Below, piece by piece: positions 8,014 through 17,400 of a stretch of 64,000 nt of DNA. The stretch is from Saprospiraceae bacterium UBA2329 (lineage in GTDB: Bacteria > Bacteroidota > Bacteroidia > Chitinophagales > Saprospiraceae): the NCBI GenBank assembly GCA_002344975.1, contig DDUV01000010.1, positions 22,913 through 86,912 on the forward strand. The letters are read 5' to 3'. The notes below the pieces were generated by a model. It searched no databases and had not been told where the DNA came from. It was given only the letters and a program-made list of their open reading frames with translations. The first letter of the stretch is position 1, and each line of letters starts with the position of its first letter. The position numbers and the translations under genes were made by a program.

Positions 8014-8562
8014 ATGACTTTGGCCGATTTTTTGGAAAAACTATGGACTGACGGCGCAACAGCAGTGTTGGAAAAAGTCTATCATGAGGATCGGAAGGTC
8101 TGTGTCAGGAATTTGATCAAACACCGTCTGGCGAAAAAGGAAGCAGCCGAGGATGTTTTTATGGATGCCCTCATCGTTTTGCTGGAAAATGCCGGGCAAG
8201 GAAAGATTCAGCCCTCCGCCACAAAAGTTTCGACCTACCTCATTCAGGTATGTCGCAACATGATATTGAGCCTGCATGAAAAAAATGAAAAAGAGCGTCT
8301 GTTCCGCTTACTGGGAATACAACCGAATACCGAGACCGACGAGCAGTTTGAGCATACGATACAATTGCTGAAAAAATGCCTGGCTTTGCTCAAAGATGCC
8401 GCCAAAGAACTCGTTGATCACTGGCTGGAAGACCTGCCTCATCGGGAAATTGCCCAACGAATGGGCTATGCCAATGCCAACACCTCCAAAGCCCGTTTCT
8501 GGCAAATCACGCGATCATTAGGCCGGTGCATTGAGCAGCACAGGAAAGAAACAGATAACTGA
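8014..8562 (+). CDS. RNA polymerase sigma-70 family (ECF-like) factor
   Basis: 182 aa from ATG 8014. An N-terminal region 2-like segment (VLEKVYHEDRKVCVRNLIKHRLAKKEAAEDVFMDALIVLLEN) precedes a region 4 helix-turn-helix near the C-terminus (LVDHWLEDLPHREIAQRMGYANANTSKARFWQITRSL). ATG 8014 is preferred to an in-frame codon at 7954 because the family begins around LADFLEKLW and the upstream stretch overlaps a strong palindrome. It lies 25 bp before a membrane-anchored protein whose N-terminus is cytoplasmic, the arrangement expected for a sigma factor and its anti-sigma regulator. The sigma targets are unknown. Confidence 0.8.
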   Translation: MTLADFLEKLWTDGATAVLEKVYHEDRKVCVRNLIKHRLAKKEAAEDVFMDALIVLLENAGQGKIQPSATKVSTYLIQVCRNMILSLHEKNEKERLFRLLGIQPNTETDEQFEHTIQLLKKCLALLKDAAKELVDHWLEDLPHREIAQRMGYANANTSKARFWQITRSLGRCIEQHRKETDN

Positions 8563-8587
8563 TCTACAACACTTTAACTCCTAAAAC

Positions 8588-9340
8588 ATGTACCAGCTTA
8601 CCACCGCAGACATGGAAATCCTCGAACAGGCCCTGAACGACCAATTGAGCGAGGAAGCCATTGTAGCACTCCAACGGAGGCTGTCGGAAGACCCCGGTTT
8701 CAAGACAGAAGCCGAACATTTTTTAACTACCTACGCTGCCATGCGCACTGTCCGCCGCGAGCGCTGGCGCTCCCACCTGAAACAGCAATCATCCGCGAGG
8801 CACAGCCGGCGAAGCTTCCCCTTTACTCGTCGCCGCTGGATATGGGCCGCCGCTGCCGCATTGGCTTTGGCCGGCATAGCCGCTCTGCTTTGCCCTCCCG
8901 CTTCCCGGCAGCAGTCTGCCGCGGTGTTGGCTGCCCAAGAGGCGCTGGATGTTCCGATATGGCGCGGCGCTACGATGAGCGAGGCGGCTGCCGACCCGCT
9001 TCGCGCCCAGGCAGGCACGGCCTACAATGCACGCCGGTACAAAGAAGCTGCCGGTTTTCTGCGCTCGTATTTTGAACAACACCCCGGTCCCGACGCCGAT
9101 CTCGAACTGATGCTGGGAGTGGCCTTGCTGCACGCCGAACAACCCGACGAAGCCTTGGAGATACTGACCCGACGAAAATCGAATCCCGACGCCGATCCGT
9201 ATGAAACCGACTGGTACCGCGCATTGGCGCTGCTCCTGCTCCAACGCGGGGAAGAAGCCCGCTCCTTGCTCCAATCTCTGAGCGAGGCGCCTAATGCCTA
9301 TCAGTCGGAGGCGGAGAAACTGATGAGGAAGGAGTTTTAG
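8588..9340 (+). CDS. Membrane-anchored TPR protein, probable anti-sigma partner
   Basis: 250 aa. About 80 cytoplasmic residues (LTTADMEILEQALNDQLSEEAIVALQRRLSEDPGF) are followed by basic residues and one membrane helix (about 86-104, WIWAAAAALALAGIAALL). The C-terminal outside part has two or three TPR-like helix pairs (TAYNARRYKEAAGFLRSYFEQHP, LMLGVALLHAEQPDEALEIL, WYRALALLLLQRGEEARSLLQSL). The N-terminal segment resembles the zinc-less anti-sigma N-domain of Bacteroidota. The pairing with the sigma gene 25 bp upstream supports this role. The periplasmic TPR would be the sensor; this is inference. Confidence 0.65.
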   Translation: MYQLTTADMEILEQALNDQLSEEAIVALQRRLSEDPGFKTEAEHFLTTYAAMRTVRRERWRSHLKQQSSARHSRRSFPFTRRRWIWAAAAALALAGIAALLCPPASRQQSAAVLAAQEALDVPIWRGATMSEAAADPLRAQAGTAYNARRYKEAAGFLRSYFEQHPGPDADLELMLGVALLHAEQPDEALEILTRRKSNPDADPYETDWYRALALLLLQRGEEARSLLQSLSEAPNAYQSEAEKLMRKEF

Positions 9341-9423
9341 TTTTTTCAGGGGATGCCTGCAAGCTACGAGCCGTGAGTTGCTTTAGGCCGCATGTTGCCT
9401 GATAAAATGTTCGAAATATTGGC

Positions 9424-9455
9424 TATTTTTGCCCTGAACTCAAAAGGGCAAAAAT
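9424..9455 (+). promoter_or_regulatory. -7 box TATTTTTG overlapping an inverted repeat that reaches the start codon
   Basis: TATTTTTG (9424-9431) is an exact TAnnTTTG box. Arms 9425-9435 (ATTTTTGCCCT) and 9445-9455 form an 11-bp perfect inverted repeat with a 9-nt spacer. The right arm contains the first two bases of the ATG at 9454. It could be an operator or an RNA hairpin that hides the start. Confidence 0.5.
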
Positions 9456-10104
9456 GGAAAAAATTGATCTGACCAAACTATACAAAAACTACTACACCGC
9501 CAAGCCTACGCCGGGCCTGATTCAGGTAGAACGCGCCGTCTTTGTTTCGATAACCGGCAAAGGCGATCCTTCCGAAGAGTCCTTTTCTGCTGATATTCAG
9601 GCGCTTTACCCGGTGGCTTATGGCGTGAAGGCAATGTGCAAAGCTGCCGACCGGGACTTCGGCGTGCCTAAGTTGGAGGGGCTATGGTGGTTTGACGAGG
9701 AAAAATTCGGTTCGCCGTCTATGGACGAAGCGCCCGTAAAAATACCCCGCAGCGAGTGGGAATACCGCCTGCTCATTCGGATGCCCGATTTTGTGGACGA
9801 AGCGATGGTGGCCCAAGCTGTGCAAACGGTGGTGGCTAAAAAGAAAATGCCCGGCGCTGCACGGGTGCATTTTTTTGAAATGACCGAGGGGCCATGCGTT
9901 CAGATCATGCACATCGGCCCATTCTCTGAGGAGCCGGCTACGCTGCAAAAATTGAATCAATTCATGCAGGAAAAGGGAATGCTGAAAAACGGCCTGCACC
10001 ACGAAATTTACCTGTCCGATTTCAGAGCTACCGCGCCCGAAAAACTGAAAACCATCCTGCGGGAGCCGTTCTTGCCGGCAAATTCAGTCGCAAATCCCGA
10101 ATAG
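9454..10104 (+). CDS. GyrI-like small-molecule-binding domain protein
   Basis: 216 aa, soluble. The sequence fits the GyrI-like family: an N-terminal segment TPGLIQVERAVFVSITGKGDPSEESFSADIQALYPVAYGVK, a middle KLEGLWWFDEEKFG, and a C-terminal second repeat (VHFFEMTEGPCVQIMHIGPFSEEPATLQKLNQFMQEKG, then HHEIYLSDFRATAPEKLKTILREP). Members bind hydrophobic or cationic compounds; some are hydrolases. No HTH domain is attached, so this is a stand-alone binder. The next gene encodes a GNAT-YoaP protein 33 bp later, so the two are probably co-transcribed. Confidence 0.8.
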   Translation: MEKIDLTKLYKNYYTAKPTPGLIQVERAVFVSITGKGDPSEESFSADIQALYPVAYGVKAMCKAADRDFGVPKLEGLWWFDEEKFGSPSMDEAPVKIPRSEWEYRLLIRMPDFVDEAMVAQAVQTVVAKKKMPGAARVHFFEMTEGPCVQIMHIGPFSEEPATLQKLNQFMQEKGMLKNGLHHEIYLSDFRATAPEKLKTILREPFLPANSVANPE

Positions 10105-10137
10105 CCCGGCACTTCGATTCCTTCCAAAAATGCCGCC

Positions 10138-10914
10138 ATGCACATCCTCTCCATCACCGCCGACAACATCAACCGCGAGCACATTTGCTGCGCCATCGGC
10201 AACGACAAAGAAAATACGCGCCGCGCCCAGGGCAAAAAAGACTGGCTCAGCAATCGCTTTTCGGAAGGCTTGATTTTCAAACGTTTCGATGCGCGAGGCA
10301 AGATTTTCGTCGAATACGTGCCCATCGAAACCGTGTGGAAACCATTAGTGGGTAAAAATTATATGGTCATCAACTGCCTGTGGGTTTCCGGTCAGTTCAA
10401 AGGTCAGGGTTTGTCCAAACAACTGCTCGACGAATGCCTGCACGATGCCCGTTCTGCCGGGATGGATGGTATAGCCGTAGTGACGAGTACCAAGGTAAAG
10501 CCCTTTCTGACCGATAAAAAATTCTATCTCCGGCATGGTTTTGAAACAGTGGATACAGCGCCGCCTTATTTCGAGTTGCTGGCCCTGAAGTTCCGACCCG
10601 ATGCGCTCAATCCCCATTTTGCCGATCATGTAAAAAACGGCAGCACCCATCAGGCGAGGCCTGGTTTTACGTTCGTTTATTCCAACCAATGCCCGTTTAT
10701 GGAAGATTACGGCGGCAGGGTTTATGTAGAAATGGCCCGGCAACATGGCTTTGAGGCGCAGGCCATCCAACTGAAAAATTTTGAAGAAGCGCAGCAACTC
10801 GGCAGCCCTTTCGGCACTTTCGGCGCCTGGTTCGACGGAGCTTTTCAGTTTCACGAACTGATGACGGAGGCGAAGTTTGAACAATATCTCAATAGCTTGA
10901 AAAATGGACAATAA
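10138..10914 (+). CDS. GNAT N-acetyltransferase with YoaP domain
   Basis: 258 aa. The middle part has the GNAT acetyl-CoA-binding pattern (VINCLWVSGQFKGQGLSKQLLDECLHDARSAGMDGIAVV) and the C-terminal third matches YoaP-type extensions (FTFVYSNQCPFMEDYGG). Acetyl transfer to a small amine or protein is expected; the acceptor is not known. ATG 10138 begins the conserved HILSITADNINREHICC start. The last 11 bp overlap the next gene, so translation of the two is coupled. Confidence 0.82.
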   Translation: MHILSITADNINREHICCAIGNDKENTRRAQGKKDWLSNRFSEGLIFKRFDARGKIFVEYVPIETVWKPLVGKNYMVINCLWVSGQFKGQGLSKQLLDECLHDARSAGMDGIAVVTSTKVKPFLTDKKFYLRHGFETVDTAPPYFELLALKFRPDALNPHFADHVKNGSTHQARPGFTFVYSNQCPFMEDYGGRVYVEMARQHGFEAQAIQLKNFEEAQQLGSPFGTFGAWFDGAFQFHELMTEAKFEQYLNSLKNGQ

Positions 10915-11839
10915 TCTCATTATAAACTGGTTGTGCGAAGGCGATGTAGCCATTCAATATCAAACTTACCGAGACTTGATGGGTGTGCCGAGGCCCGATT
11001 TGCAGCAGCGCATCAGCAGCGAGGGCTGGGGCCGGGCCTTTTTGGAAAAACAAAACCCCGACGGGCATTGGGGACAAAAGTATTATCAACCCAAATGGGT
11101 TTCGACGCACTACACCCTGCTCGATCTGAAAAACCTGCAAATTAAGCCCGATCTGCCCCAAATCCGCCAGATCATAGACCGCGTTTTGAAAACCGAAAAA
11201 GGCCCCGACGGCGGTGTGCTCCCCATCGGAACAAGCAAGAGAAGCGACGTGTGCGTCAACGGCATGTTGCTGAATGTAGCTGCCTATTTTCGGGCCGAGG
11301 AGGCTGATTTGCAATCTATTGTAGACTTTTTATTGTCGGAACGGGTGGCCGACGGAGGATTCAATTGCAGATCGAATGGACAAGGCTGCGTACACAGCTC
11401 GCTGCATTCGACCCTCTCGGTGGCGGAGGGCATTCTGGAATATCAGCAAAACGGATACGCTTACCGATTGCCGGAATTGTTGGCCGCTGCTGCCACCTCG
11501 CAAGAGTTCATGCTTATGCACCGCCTATTTAAATCAGACAAAACCGGCGCCGTCATAGATGTCAGAATGACCAAACTCCCATATCCGAGCCGTTGGAAAT
11601 ACGACATTTTGCGCGCGCTGGATTATTTCCAAAAGGCTGCCTTGCCCTACGACGCCCGCATGGAGGATGCCTTGCAATTGTTGCTCCAAAAACGCCTGCC
11701 CGAAGGCCGCTGGAAATTACAGTCGGGATACGCCGGGCAAGTGCATTTCAATATGGAAAAAGCCGGGCAGCCCAGTCGCTGGAATACCTTGCGGGCGCTG
11801 CGGGTATTGAGGAGGTACGGAGAAACGATGTTTTCCTAA
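10904..11839 (+). CDS. Squalene-cyclase/prenyltransferase-like alpha-toroid protein
   Basis: 311 aa. Repeated alpha-alpha hairpins with QW-like turns are visible: NPDGHWGQKYYQPKWVSTHYTLLDLKNL, GPDGGVLPIG, VADGGFNCRSNGQGCVHSSLHSTLSVAEGILEY and LPEGRWKLQSGY. This is the toroid fold of squalene cyclases and prenyltransferases, but the DxDD acid motif of hopene cyclases is absent and the protein is half their length. An enzyme role is therefore uncertain; the fold may bind a ligand or protein. It overlaps the GNAT gene by 11 bp and precedes an NTF2-like gene by 38 bp. Confidence 0.7.
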   Translation: MDNNLIINWLCEGDVAIQYQTYRDLMGVPRPDLQQRISSEGWGRAFLEKQNPDGHWGQKYYQPKWVSTHYTLLDLKNLQIKPDLPQIRQIIDRVLKTEKGPDGGVLPIGTSKRSDVCVNGMLLNVAAYFRAEEADLQSIVDFLLSERVADGGFNCRSNGQGCVHSSLHSTLSVAEGILEYQQNGYAYRLPELLAAAATSQEFMLMHRLFKSDKTGAVIDVRMTKLPYPSRWKYDILRALDYFQKAALPYDARMEDALQLLLQKRLPEGRWKLQSGYAGQVHFNMEKAGQPSRWNTLRALRVLRRYGETMFS

Positions 11840-11877
11840 CTTCGCCGCTCATTTTTATCATTAATACAACACAAGCC

Positions 11878-12285
11878 ATGAACGGCAGGCAATTAGTACA
11901 ACAATACTACGACTACTTCAACCAGCAAAACTGGGGCGGTATGCTCAGTTTGCTCAGCGACGACGTGATACACGAAGTCAATCAGGGTGGAACGCGCACG
12001 GGCAAAGACCTGTACCGGGATTTTTTGGCTCACATGGATCATTGCTACGAGGAAACCCTCAGTGATATGGTGTTGATGTCGGATGAGAGCGGCCACCGCA
12101 TCGCCTGCGAGTTTGTGGTGAACGGCATTTATAAAAATACCGACGGCAGCCTGCCACAGGCCACCGGCCAAACCTACCAACTGCCCGCCGGCGCTTTTCT
12201 GGAGGTATCCGACGGCAAAATTCAGCGGGTAACGACCTATTACAACCTGCCCTTGTGGCTCCGGCTGATCGGGGCGGGTGAGTGA
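11878..12285 (+). CDS. NTF2-like / SnoaL-type nuclear transport factor 2 family protein
   Basis: 135 aa from ATG 11878, the normal size of a single SnoaL-like domain. The start RQLVQQYYDYFNQQNWGGMLSLLSDDVIHEVNQGGTRTGKDLYRDFLAHM is the typical first helix and cone-forming strand, and IACEFVVNGIYKNTDG and FLEVSDGKIQRVTTYYNL supply the curved sheet. Members include isomerases, dehydratases and pure binding proteins. An in-frame upstream extension overlaps the cyclase-like gene and is not used. The last 4 residues precede a convergent gene 19 bp away. Confidence 0.85.
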   Translation: MNGRQLVQQYYDYFNQQNWGGMLSLLSDDVIHEVNQGGTRTGKDLYRDFLAHMDHCYEETLSDMVLMSDESGHRIACEFVVNGIYKNTDGSLPQATGQTYQLPAGAFLEVSDGKIQRVTTYYNLPLWLRLIGAGE

Positions 12286-12304
12286 CCACAAGGGGGCAAT
12301 CGTT

Positions 12305-12703
12305 CTAAGACTTTGCCCGCACCCGGTTGTTTTTGGGGTTGTGTTCTAATTCCACCAAGCCCAGTTCTTCCAGCAGCGGCGGCACATACATGCCGAAGCG
12401 GCCCCGGAAGCCTTTTTTGAGGCCGTACCAGCCGCCCAGCGGATTTTCAGGCGAGCGGCCCCAGGCCTCCACCGTGCCTGGTTTGGCTTCCTTTTGTTCG
12501 TCGGCAGCGCCCAATTCCATCCAATCGCCGTGCGCCTGCAGCATGGCCACGGTGTCTTCGATGCAGCGCTGGTCGTAGTGCAATATAGTGGAGCCTACTT
12601 TGCACACGATGATGCTTTTTTCATCGTCTCGCCACATCTGGTATTCGGCGGTACCGGGAGCGGTTTTGAGCTGCCAGGGATTTTCTTTGGTTCCTTTTTC
12701 CAT
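12305..12703 (-). CDS. Small conserved hypothetical protein (DUF6855-like)
   Basis: 132 aa from ATG 12703, no signal or membrane segment. The N-terminus MEKGTKENPWQLKTAPGTAEYQMWRDDEKSIIVCKVGSTILHYD and the end GGWYGLKKGFRGRFGMYVPPLLEELGLVELEHNPKNNRVRA are the hallmark of a small family I associate with DUF6855, function unknown (name recalled, not searched). An in-frame upstream Met at 12739 is less likely because the conserved sequence begins at EKGTKENPW. It is divergent from the Crp-like gene and the two share the 138-bp gap between them. Confidence 0.7.
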   Translation of the reverse strand: MEKGTKENPWQLKTAPGTAEYQMWRDDEKSIIVCKVGSTILHYDQRCIEDTVAMLQAHGDWMELGAADEQKEAKPGTVEAWGRSPENPLGGWYGLKKGFRGRFGMYVPPLLEELGLVELEHNPKNNRVRAKS

Positions 12704-12841
12704 GGTATAAATATTTGAGAGTGAGGTGAATGCCGGCAATGGTCATTAATGAGAGCAAGGTACGGTTTTTTTACGGCACAGGCAAATGATGGCCGCATGT
12801 GCAGCATTTTTAACAAAAAAGGCCAATTTTGCACCTTCAAT

Positions 12842-13435
12842 ATGCTCGTCATGGCTTCTCTTTCCGACCGCATCGGCCAATTTTTCAACCCATTCCAACC
12901 GGCTCCGGCGGCGCTGTGGGAGGGTTTTGCAGAGCGTATGCACTTCCGGCGATTTGAAAAAAATGAGATCGTAAAGGAGTCCGGCGACACAGAGCGCTAC
13001 CTTTCTTTTGTTGTTGCCGGTGTGGGCGGCGTGTTTGCCTGGCGGGATGAACGGGAGGTTTGCCTCGATTTTTCTTTTGAAAATCAGTTCTTTGGCGATT
13101 ATGCTTCGTTTCTGCGGCAAGGTCCAAGCCCTGTTTTTACCCAAGCCGTGGAGCCGCTCGAAATGTACAGCATCGCTCATCACGATTTGGAGCAGTTGTA
13201 TGCGGCCTCGCCGGAGGGCATTCGTCTGGCGAGGGCTGCTGCCGAGTCGCTGTTCATCGAAAGCCAGCAACGACAACTTGACCTCCTTACGAAAACTGCC
13301 GAAGAGCGCTACCGGGAGCTTTTGGCGCACTACCCCGACGCCCTGCTCCGACTGCCCCAAAAACACATCGCTTCCTGGCTGGGCATTACCCCCGAAAGTC
13401 TGAGCCGCATTCGGAAGGCGGTGGCTTCTGTGTGA
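12842..13435 (+). CDS. Crp/Fnr-family transcriptional regulator
   Basis: About 197 aa from ATG 12842 (a second ATG at 12851 is equally possible). The N-terminal cyclic-nucleotide-binding-like jelly roll (RFEKNEIVKESGDTERYLSFVVAGVGGVFAWRDEREVCLDFSFENQFFGDYASFL) is followed by the dimer helix and a C-terminal HTH ending RLPQKHIASWLGITPESLSRIRKAV. This is the RpnA/Crp-like form common in Bacteroidota, lacking the Fnr cysteines. The box TTTTGC at about 12826 gives a short leader. Possible targets are the divergent gene and itself; no operator is clear. Confidence 0.85.
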   Translation: MLVMASLSDRIGQFFNPFQPAPAALWEGFAERMHFRRFEKNEIVKESGDTERYLSFVVAGVGGVFAWRDEREVCLDFSFENQFFGDYASFLRQGPSPVFTQAVEPLEMYSIAHHDLEQLYAASPEGIRLARAAAESLFIESQQRQLDLLTKTAEERYRELLAHYPDALLRLPQKHIASWLGITPESLSRIRKAVASV

Positions 13436-13449
13436 GTGTAAAATTTGGC

Positions 13450-13484
13450 TATTGAAGGAGTGACTGGCAGTCACTCCTTCAATA
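13450..13484. repeat. Palindromic intergenic repeat (family A, copy 1)
   Basis: Perfect 16-bp arms (13450-13465, TATTGAAGGAGTGACT, and 13469-13484) with a 3-nt loop GGC, 14 bp after the Crp-type gene. No T-run follows, so a terminator role is uncertain. A close relative with a larger loop is at 32051-32102. Confidence 0.75.
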
Positions 13485-13579
13485 GGGACGACATTCCATT
13501 TTTCTTACCATACATCAATTTTTTATCGCTACCCACCCCGCCATCTTTGCAGGATCAAATGAACAATCATACTCCTGCC

Positions 13580-14269
13580 ATGAAAAAAGCATATCTGATT
13601 ATACCTGTCGTCGCATTGGCCACCCTGGCGCTGCTGCCGCTGAACCGCGTAGTAGCTCCGATGCTGCCGCTGTCTGTTTCCGAAAATCCTGCCGTCAACC
13701 GCATGACGGCAGCCCAACTGCTCACGTTGACGCTGACCGGCCTCGTATTGCTTTTCATTGGAGCTGTCAACCGGCAGGGGTTTCGCAAATATTGGCGGCT
13801 GGGCGATGTAGCAGCTCCGGCTGAAAAAGTGAGCTGGTTGGGCATCCGGTCGAGCGAATCCTGGCGCAAAGTGGGGACTTCGTTTGCCATCATTATTACA
13901 TTGGCAACAGGCGCTTTCATGTATTTCGGGGTTTATCAAAATACGCCCATTCAATGGATGCCGGCGCTGCCCTGGGTGCTGCTGTTCAGTATAAGCAATT
14001 CATTTTCAGAAGAAATGCTCACCCGATTCAGTCTGGCGGCCGGTTTGGACGGCCTCCTGTCGGGGCGGACCATCAGCCTGTGGAGCGCCGCTATTTTCGG
14101 GGGCGTGCATTACTTCGGCACTCCGGGCGGCGTGCCGGGCGTGCTGATGGCGGGTTTTCTGGGTTGGCTGCTGGCCAAATCTGTGTTGGAAACCAAAGGA
14201 TTCGGTTGGGCCTGGTTCATCCATTTTTTGCAGGATGTGGTAATCATTTTTGCGCTGGTGGGGAGGTAG
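13580..14269 (+). CDS. CPBP family intramembrane metalloprotease
   Basis: About 229 aa from ATG 13580 (ATG 13559 is an alternative). Several membrane helices begin with KKAYLIIPVVALATLALLPL. The CPBP/Abi motifs are present: EEMLTRF (EExxxR), GGVHYF (His) and HFLQDVV (HxxxD-like). Relatives process prenylated or peptide substrates or confer bacteriocin immunity in the inner membrane. A -7-like box CATCTTTG at 13542-13549 places the transcript start near 13556. GCAGGA after the box pairs with TCCTGC before ATG 13580, a possible small leader hairpin. Confidence 0.8.
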   Translation: MKKAYLIIPVVALATLALLPLNRVVAPMLPLSVSENPAVNRMTAAQLLTLTLTGLVLLFIGAVNRQGFRKYWRLGDVAAPAEKVSWLGIRSSESWRKVGTSFAIIITLATGAFMYFGVYQNTPIQWMPALPWVLLFSISNSFSEEMLTRFSLAAGLDGLLSGRTISLWSAAIFGGVHYFGTPGGVPGVLMAGFLGWLLAKSVLETKGFGWAWFIHFLQDVVIIFALVGR

Positions 14270-14400
14270 GCTGCAAATCCAGTTCTCCTGTCCATCAAAG
14301 CGTCTGATTTTGTACAATCTGTTATCTCCACTCAGATATTTCATCTCCCCAAAATTCACTATCCTTGCATGCCTTTCACCTTAAAATAAAACGCAACGCC

Positions 14401-17400
14401 ATGCAAGCTGCCCGTTTCCTCCTGCCTATCCTTTGCATTTTCGGCCTTTCGGCAACCCTGCCCGCGCCGGCCCAGGCGCAAGATAAAGCACTCATCGTCA
14501 ATGGATTTGAACGAAAAATTTCCGGTGACGACTTCTGGTATCACTCCTCCATTCCTGTAGCCAAATCCAGCCTGCTCATCCGCGCCACCGACGGCCAATC
14601 CTCTATGGAATGGGCCACTGCGCCCGCCCTGATGCTCACCAAGGAAGAGCGCGTGAACTTTGTATGGCTGGCAGGCATCGGTTCTTCGCCGGGCAAAGCG
14701 AGTTTCGATCTGGCGGTCAACGGAGTACAACAATTTACCTTCTGGGCCGATGGCGCCGATGAATGGAAACTCGACGCGCCCGACGGCTCTACGCTCTCTT
14801 TTCGCAAAGACATGATTGACCAACACGGCGACCGCTTCGGTTTTATGACCCTCTCCGTGCCTGCCGCCTCCCTTCGCACCGGGCAGCCGCTGTCCATTCG
14901 CGTCATCGGCGGCCGTTTCAACAAGACCTCCTGGTACATGACTTTCCAGTTTCCCATTGAGAGCGGACTGAACATCTCGGCGCTGCCGGCGGTCTTTCAG
15001 CAGGCCGGCCAATCGCACCAACTCGGCGTGGCCGGCATCCTGCATTTCGGAGCGCCCACAACGGCCAAGGTCTGGCTCGACGGCCGACTCATAGAGCAAA
15101 CGCCCCTGCAATTCGGCTATAATTTTGTAAAACTCCGCCTGCCGGTCGTACAAAATCCGACCACAGTTACCTATCGCCTCGATGTGGCCGGCCGTTCCTG
15201 GAAAGGCAAACTGGAACTTCGTCCGGTGCGGCACTGGCGCGTCAATTTTGTGCAACATTCCCACACCGACATCGGCTATACCCGCTCGCAAACGGAAATC
15301 TTAGCCGAACACCTCCGCTACATTGACTACGCCCTCGACTACTGCGACCTCACCGACAACTACCCCGATGCGGCCAAATTCAGGTGGACCTGCGAGGCGT
15401 CCTGGGCCGTGGACGAGTACCTCCGCAGCAGGCCCCGGCAACAAATCGAACGGCTGAAAAAGCGCGTGGCCGAAGGCCGCATCGAACTCACCGGCATGTA
15501 TTTCAATTTCAACGAACTGCCCGACGAAGCCACCCTCGCGGCCTCACTCCAACCACTGCGCCGCATCCGGGAACAAGGCATGCCCCTGAAAACCGCCATG
15601 CAAAACGACGTCAACGGCATCGGCTGGAGCCTTTGCGATTATTTCAGCGATCTGGGCGTCCGGTACCTCAACATGGGCACCCACGGCCACCGCGCGCTCA
15701 TCTGTTTCGACAAGCCTACGCTCTTTTGGTGGGAATCGCCTTCCGGCAAACGCATGCTGGCTTTCCGCGCCGAACACTACATGACCGGCAACACGGTTTT
15801 CAAAATTCACGCCGGCGATTTCAACGTCTTTGAGTCGGAACTGCTGGCCTACCTCGCCGCCTTAGAGGCCAAAGGCTACCAGTACGATCTCATTTCCATC
15901 CAACATTCGGGCTATCTGGTGGACAACGCGCCGCCCTCCACCATGGCCTCCGATATGATCCGCCAGTGGAACGAAAAATACACCTGGCCGAAACTGAAAA
16001 CTGCCTCTGCTACCGAGTTTTTTGAAGAAATGGAACAAAAACACAGCGCTGATTTTCAGACCATTCGCGGCGCCTGGCCCGACTGGTGGACTGACGGATT
16101 CGGCGCTTCCGCCCGCGAAGTGGCCGCTACCCGCATGGCTCAAAGCGACCTCATAGCCAATACCGCCGCACTGACGATGGCCGCCCTCAACGGCGCCGAA
16201 ATGCCCTCCAAAATTGCCGACCGCATCGGGGAAACCAACTCGGCCCTGTTGTTTTACACCGAACACACCGTGGGCTACCACGCCAGTGTGCGCGAGCCTT
16301 TTCACCGCTACACCATGGAGCAACGGGCCATCAAGGAGGCCTACGCCTGGGAAGCCGCCCGCCGTGCCAAAATGCTGGGCGCCGAAACGATGGGGCTGTT
16401 GCAAAGCTACGTCGCGCGAGAGCAGGAGCCGGCTTTGATCGTGTACAATACCCTCAACTGGGCGCGCAGTGGCTTGGTCAAAGTGTATATTGACCACCAG
16501 ATTTTGCCGCGCTTCACGCCGTTCACCCTCACAGATCAAAGCGGAAAAACCATACAAGCACAGCCCGTAGAGCATCATTCCGACGGCACTTACTGGGCCG
16601 TCTGGGTGGATGATGTGCCCGCTTTCGGCTACAAAAAATGGGTGCTCCGGCTGCGCAAGAACGAAAAGACGCCGCCGCCCATCAGGTTGGCCCAATCGCC
16701 GCAAGTACTTGAAAACGAATGGTATAAAATTGAAATAGACACGGCCAAAGGCGCTGTTGCCGGCATTCTCGACAAGGAAACCGGCCTGCAACTCGTGGAC
16801 AAAAAAGCGCCCTGGAAACTCGGCGAATTTATTTACGAACGCTTAGACAACCGCGCTCAGATGGAGGCTTTCAAACTCGATAATTTCACCCGCGAAGGCT
16901 TGGAAAAAGTCTGGTTCGATGCCTCTGAACCCGGCGATGTGTGGGATGCCCTGCGCTTCCGGGGCGACACCCGCGCTGCGCACAGTCAGGGCGGTTTTGA
17001 ACTGGAAATCAGGCTGTTCCACACGGCCAAGCGCATTGACCTCGCCTTCTCCATCGAGAAAAAATTAGTCACCGATCCGGAGGGCATTTACATCGCCTTT
17101 CCGCTGGCCCTCGACGACGGCCAATTGGCTTTTGATGTGCAGGGCGGCGAAGTACGCGCCGGCATAGACCAGATTCCCGGCTCAGCCAACGACTGGAACA
17201 CCGTGCAAAACTACGCCCGCCTCTGGAACGACGCGGCGCAGATTGTGCTCAGTTCCGCCGAGATTCCGCTCATGCAGTTCGGCGGCATCAACACGGGGCG
17301 CTACCAGGCCGGCGCCAAGCCTGCAGGCACTCACCTCTTCGGCTGGCCGATGAACAACTACTGGACCACCAATTTCAATGCCGACCAGCACGGCGGGCAT

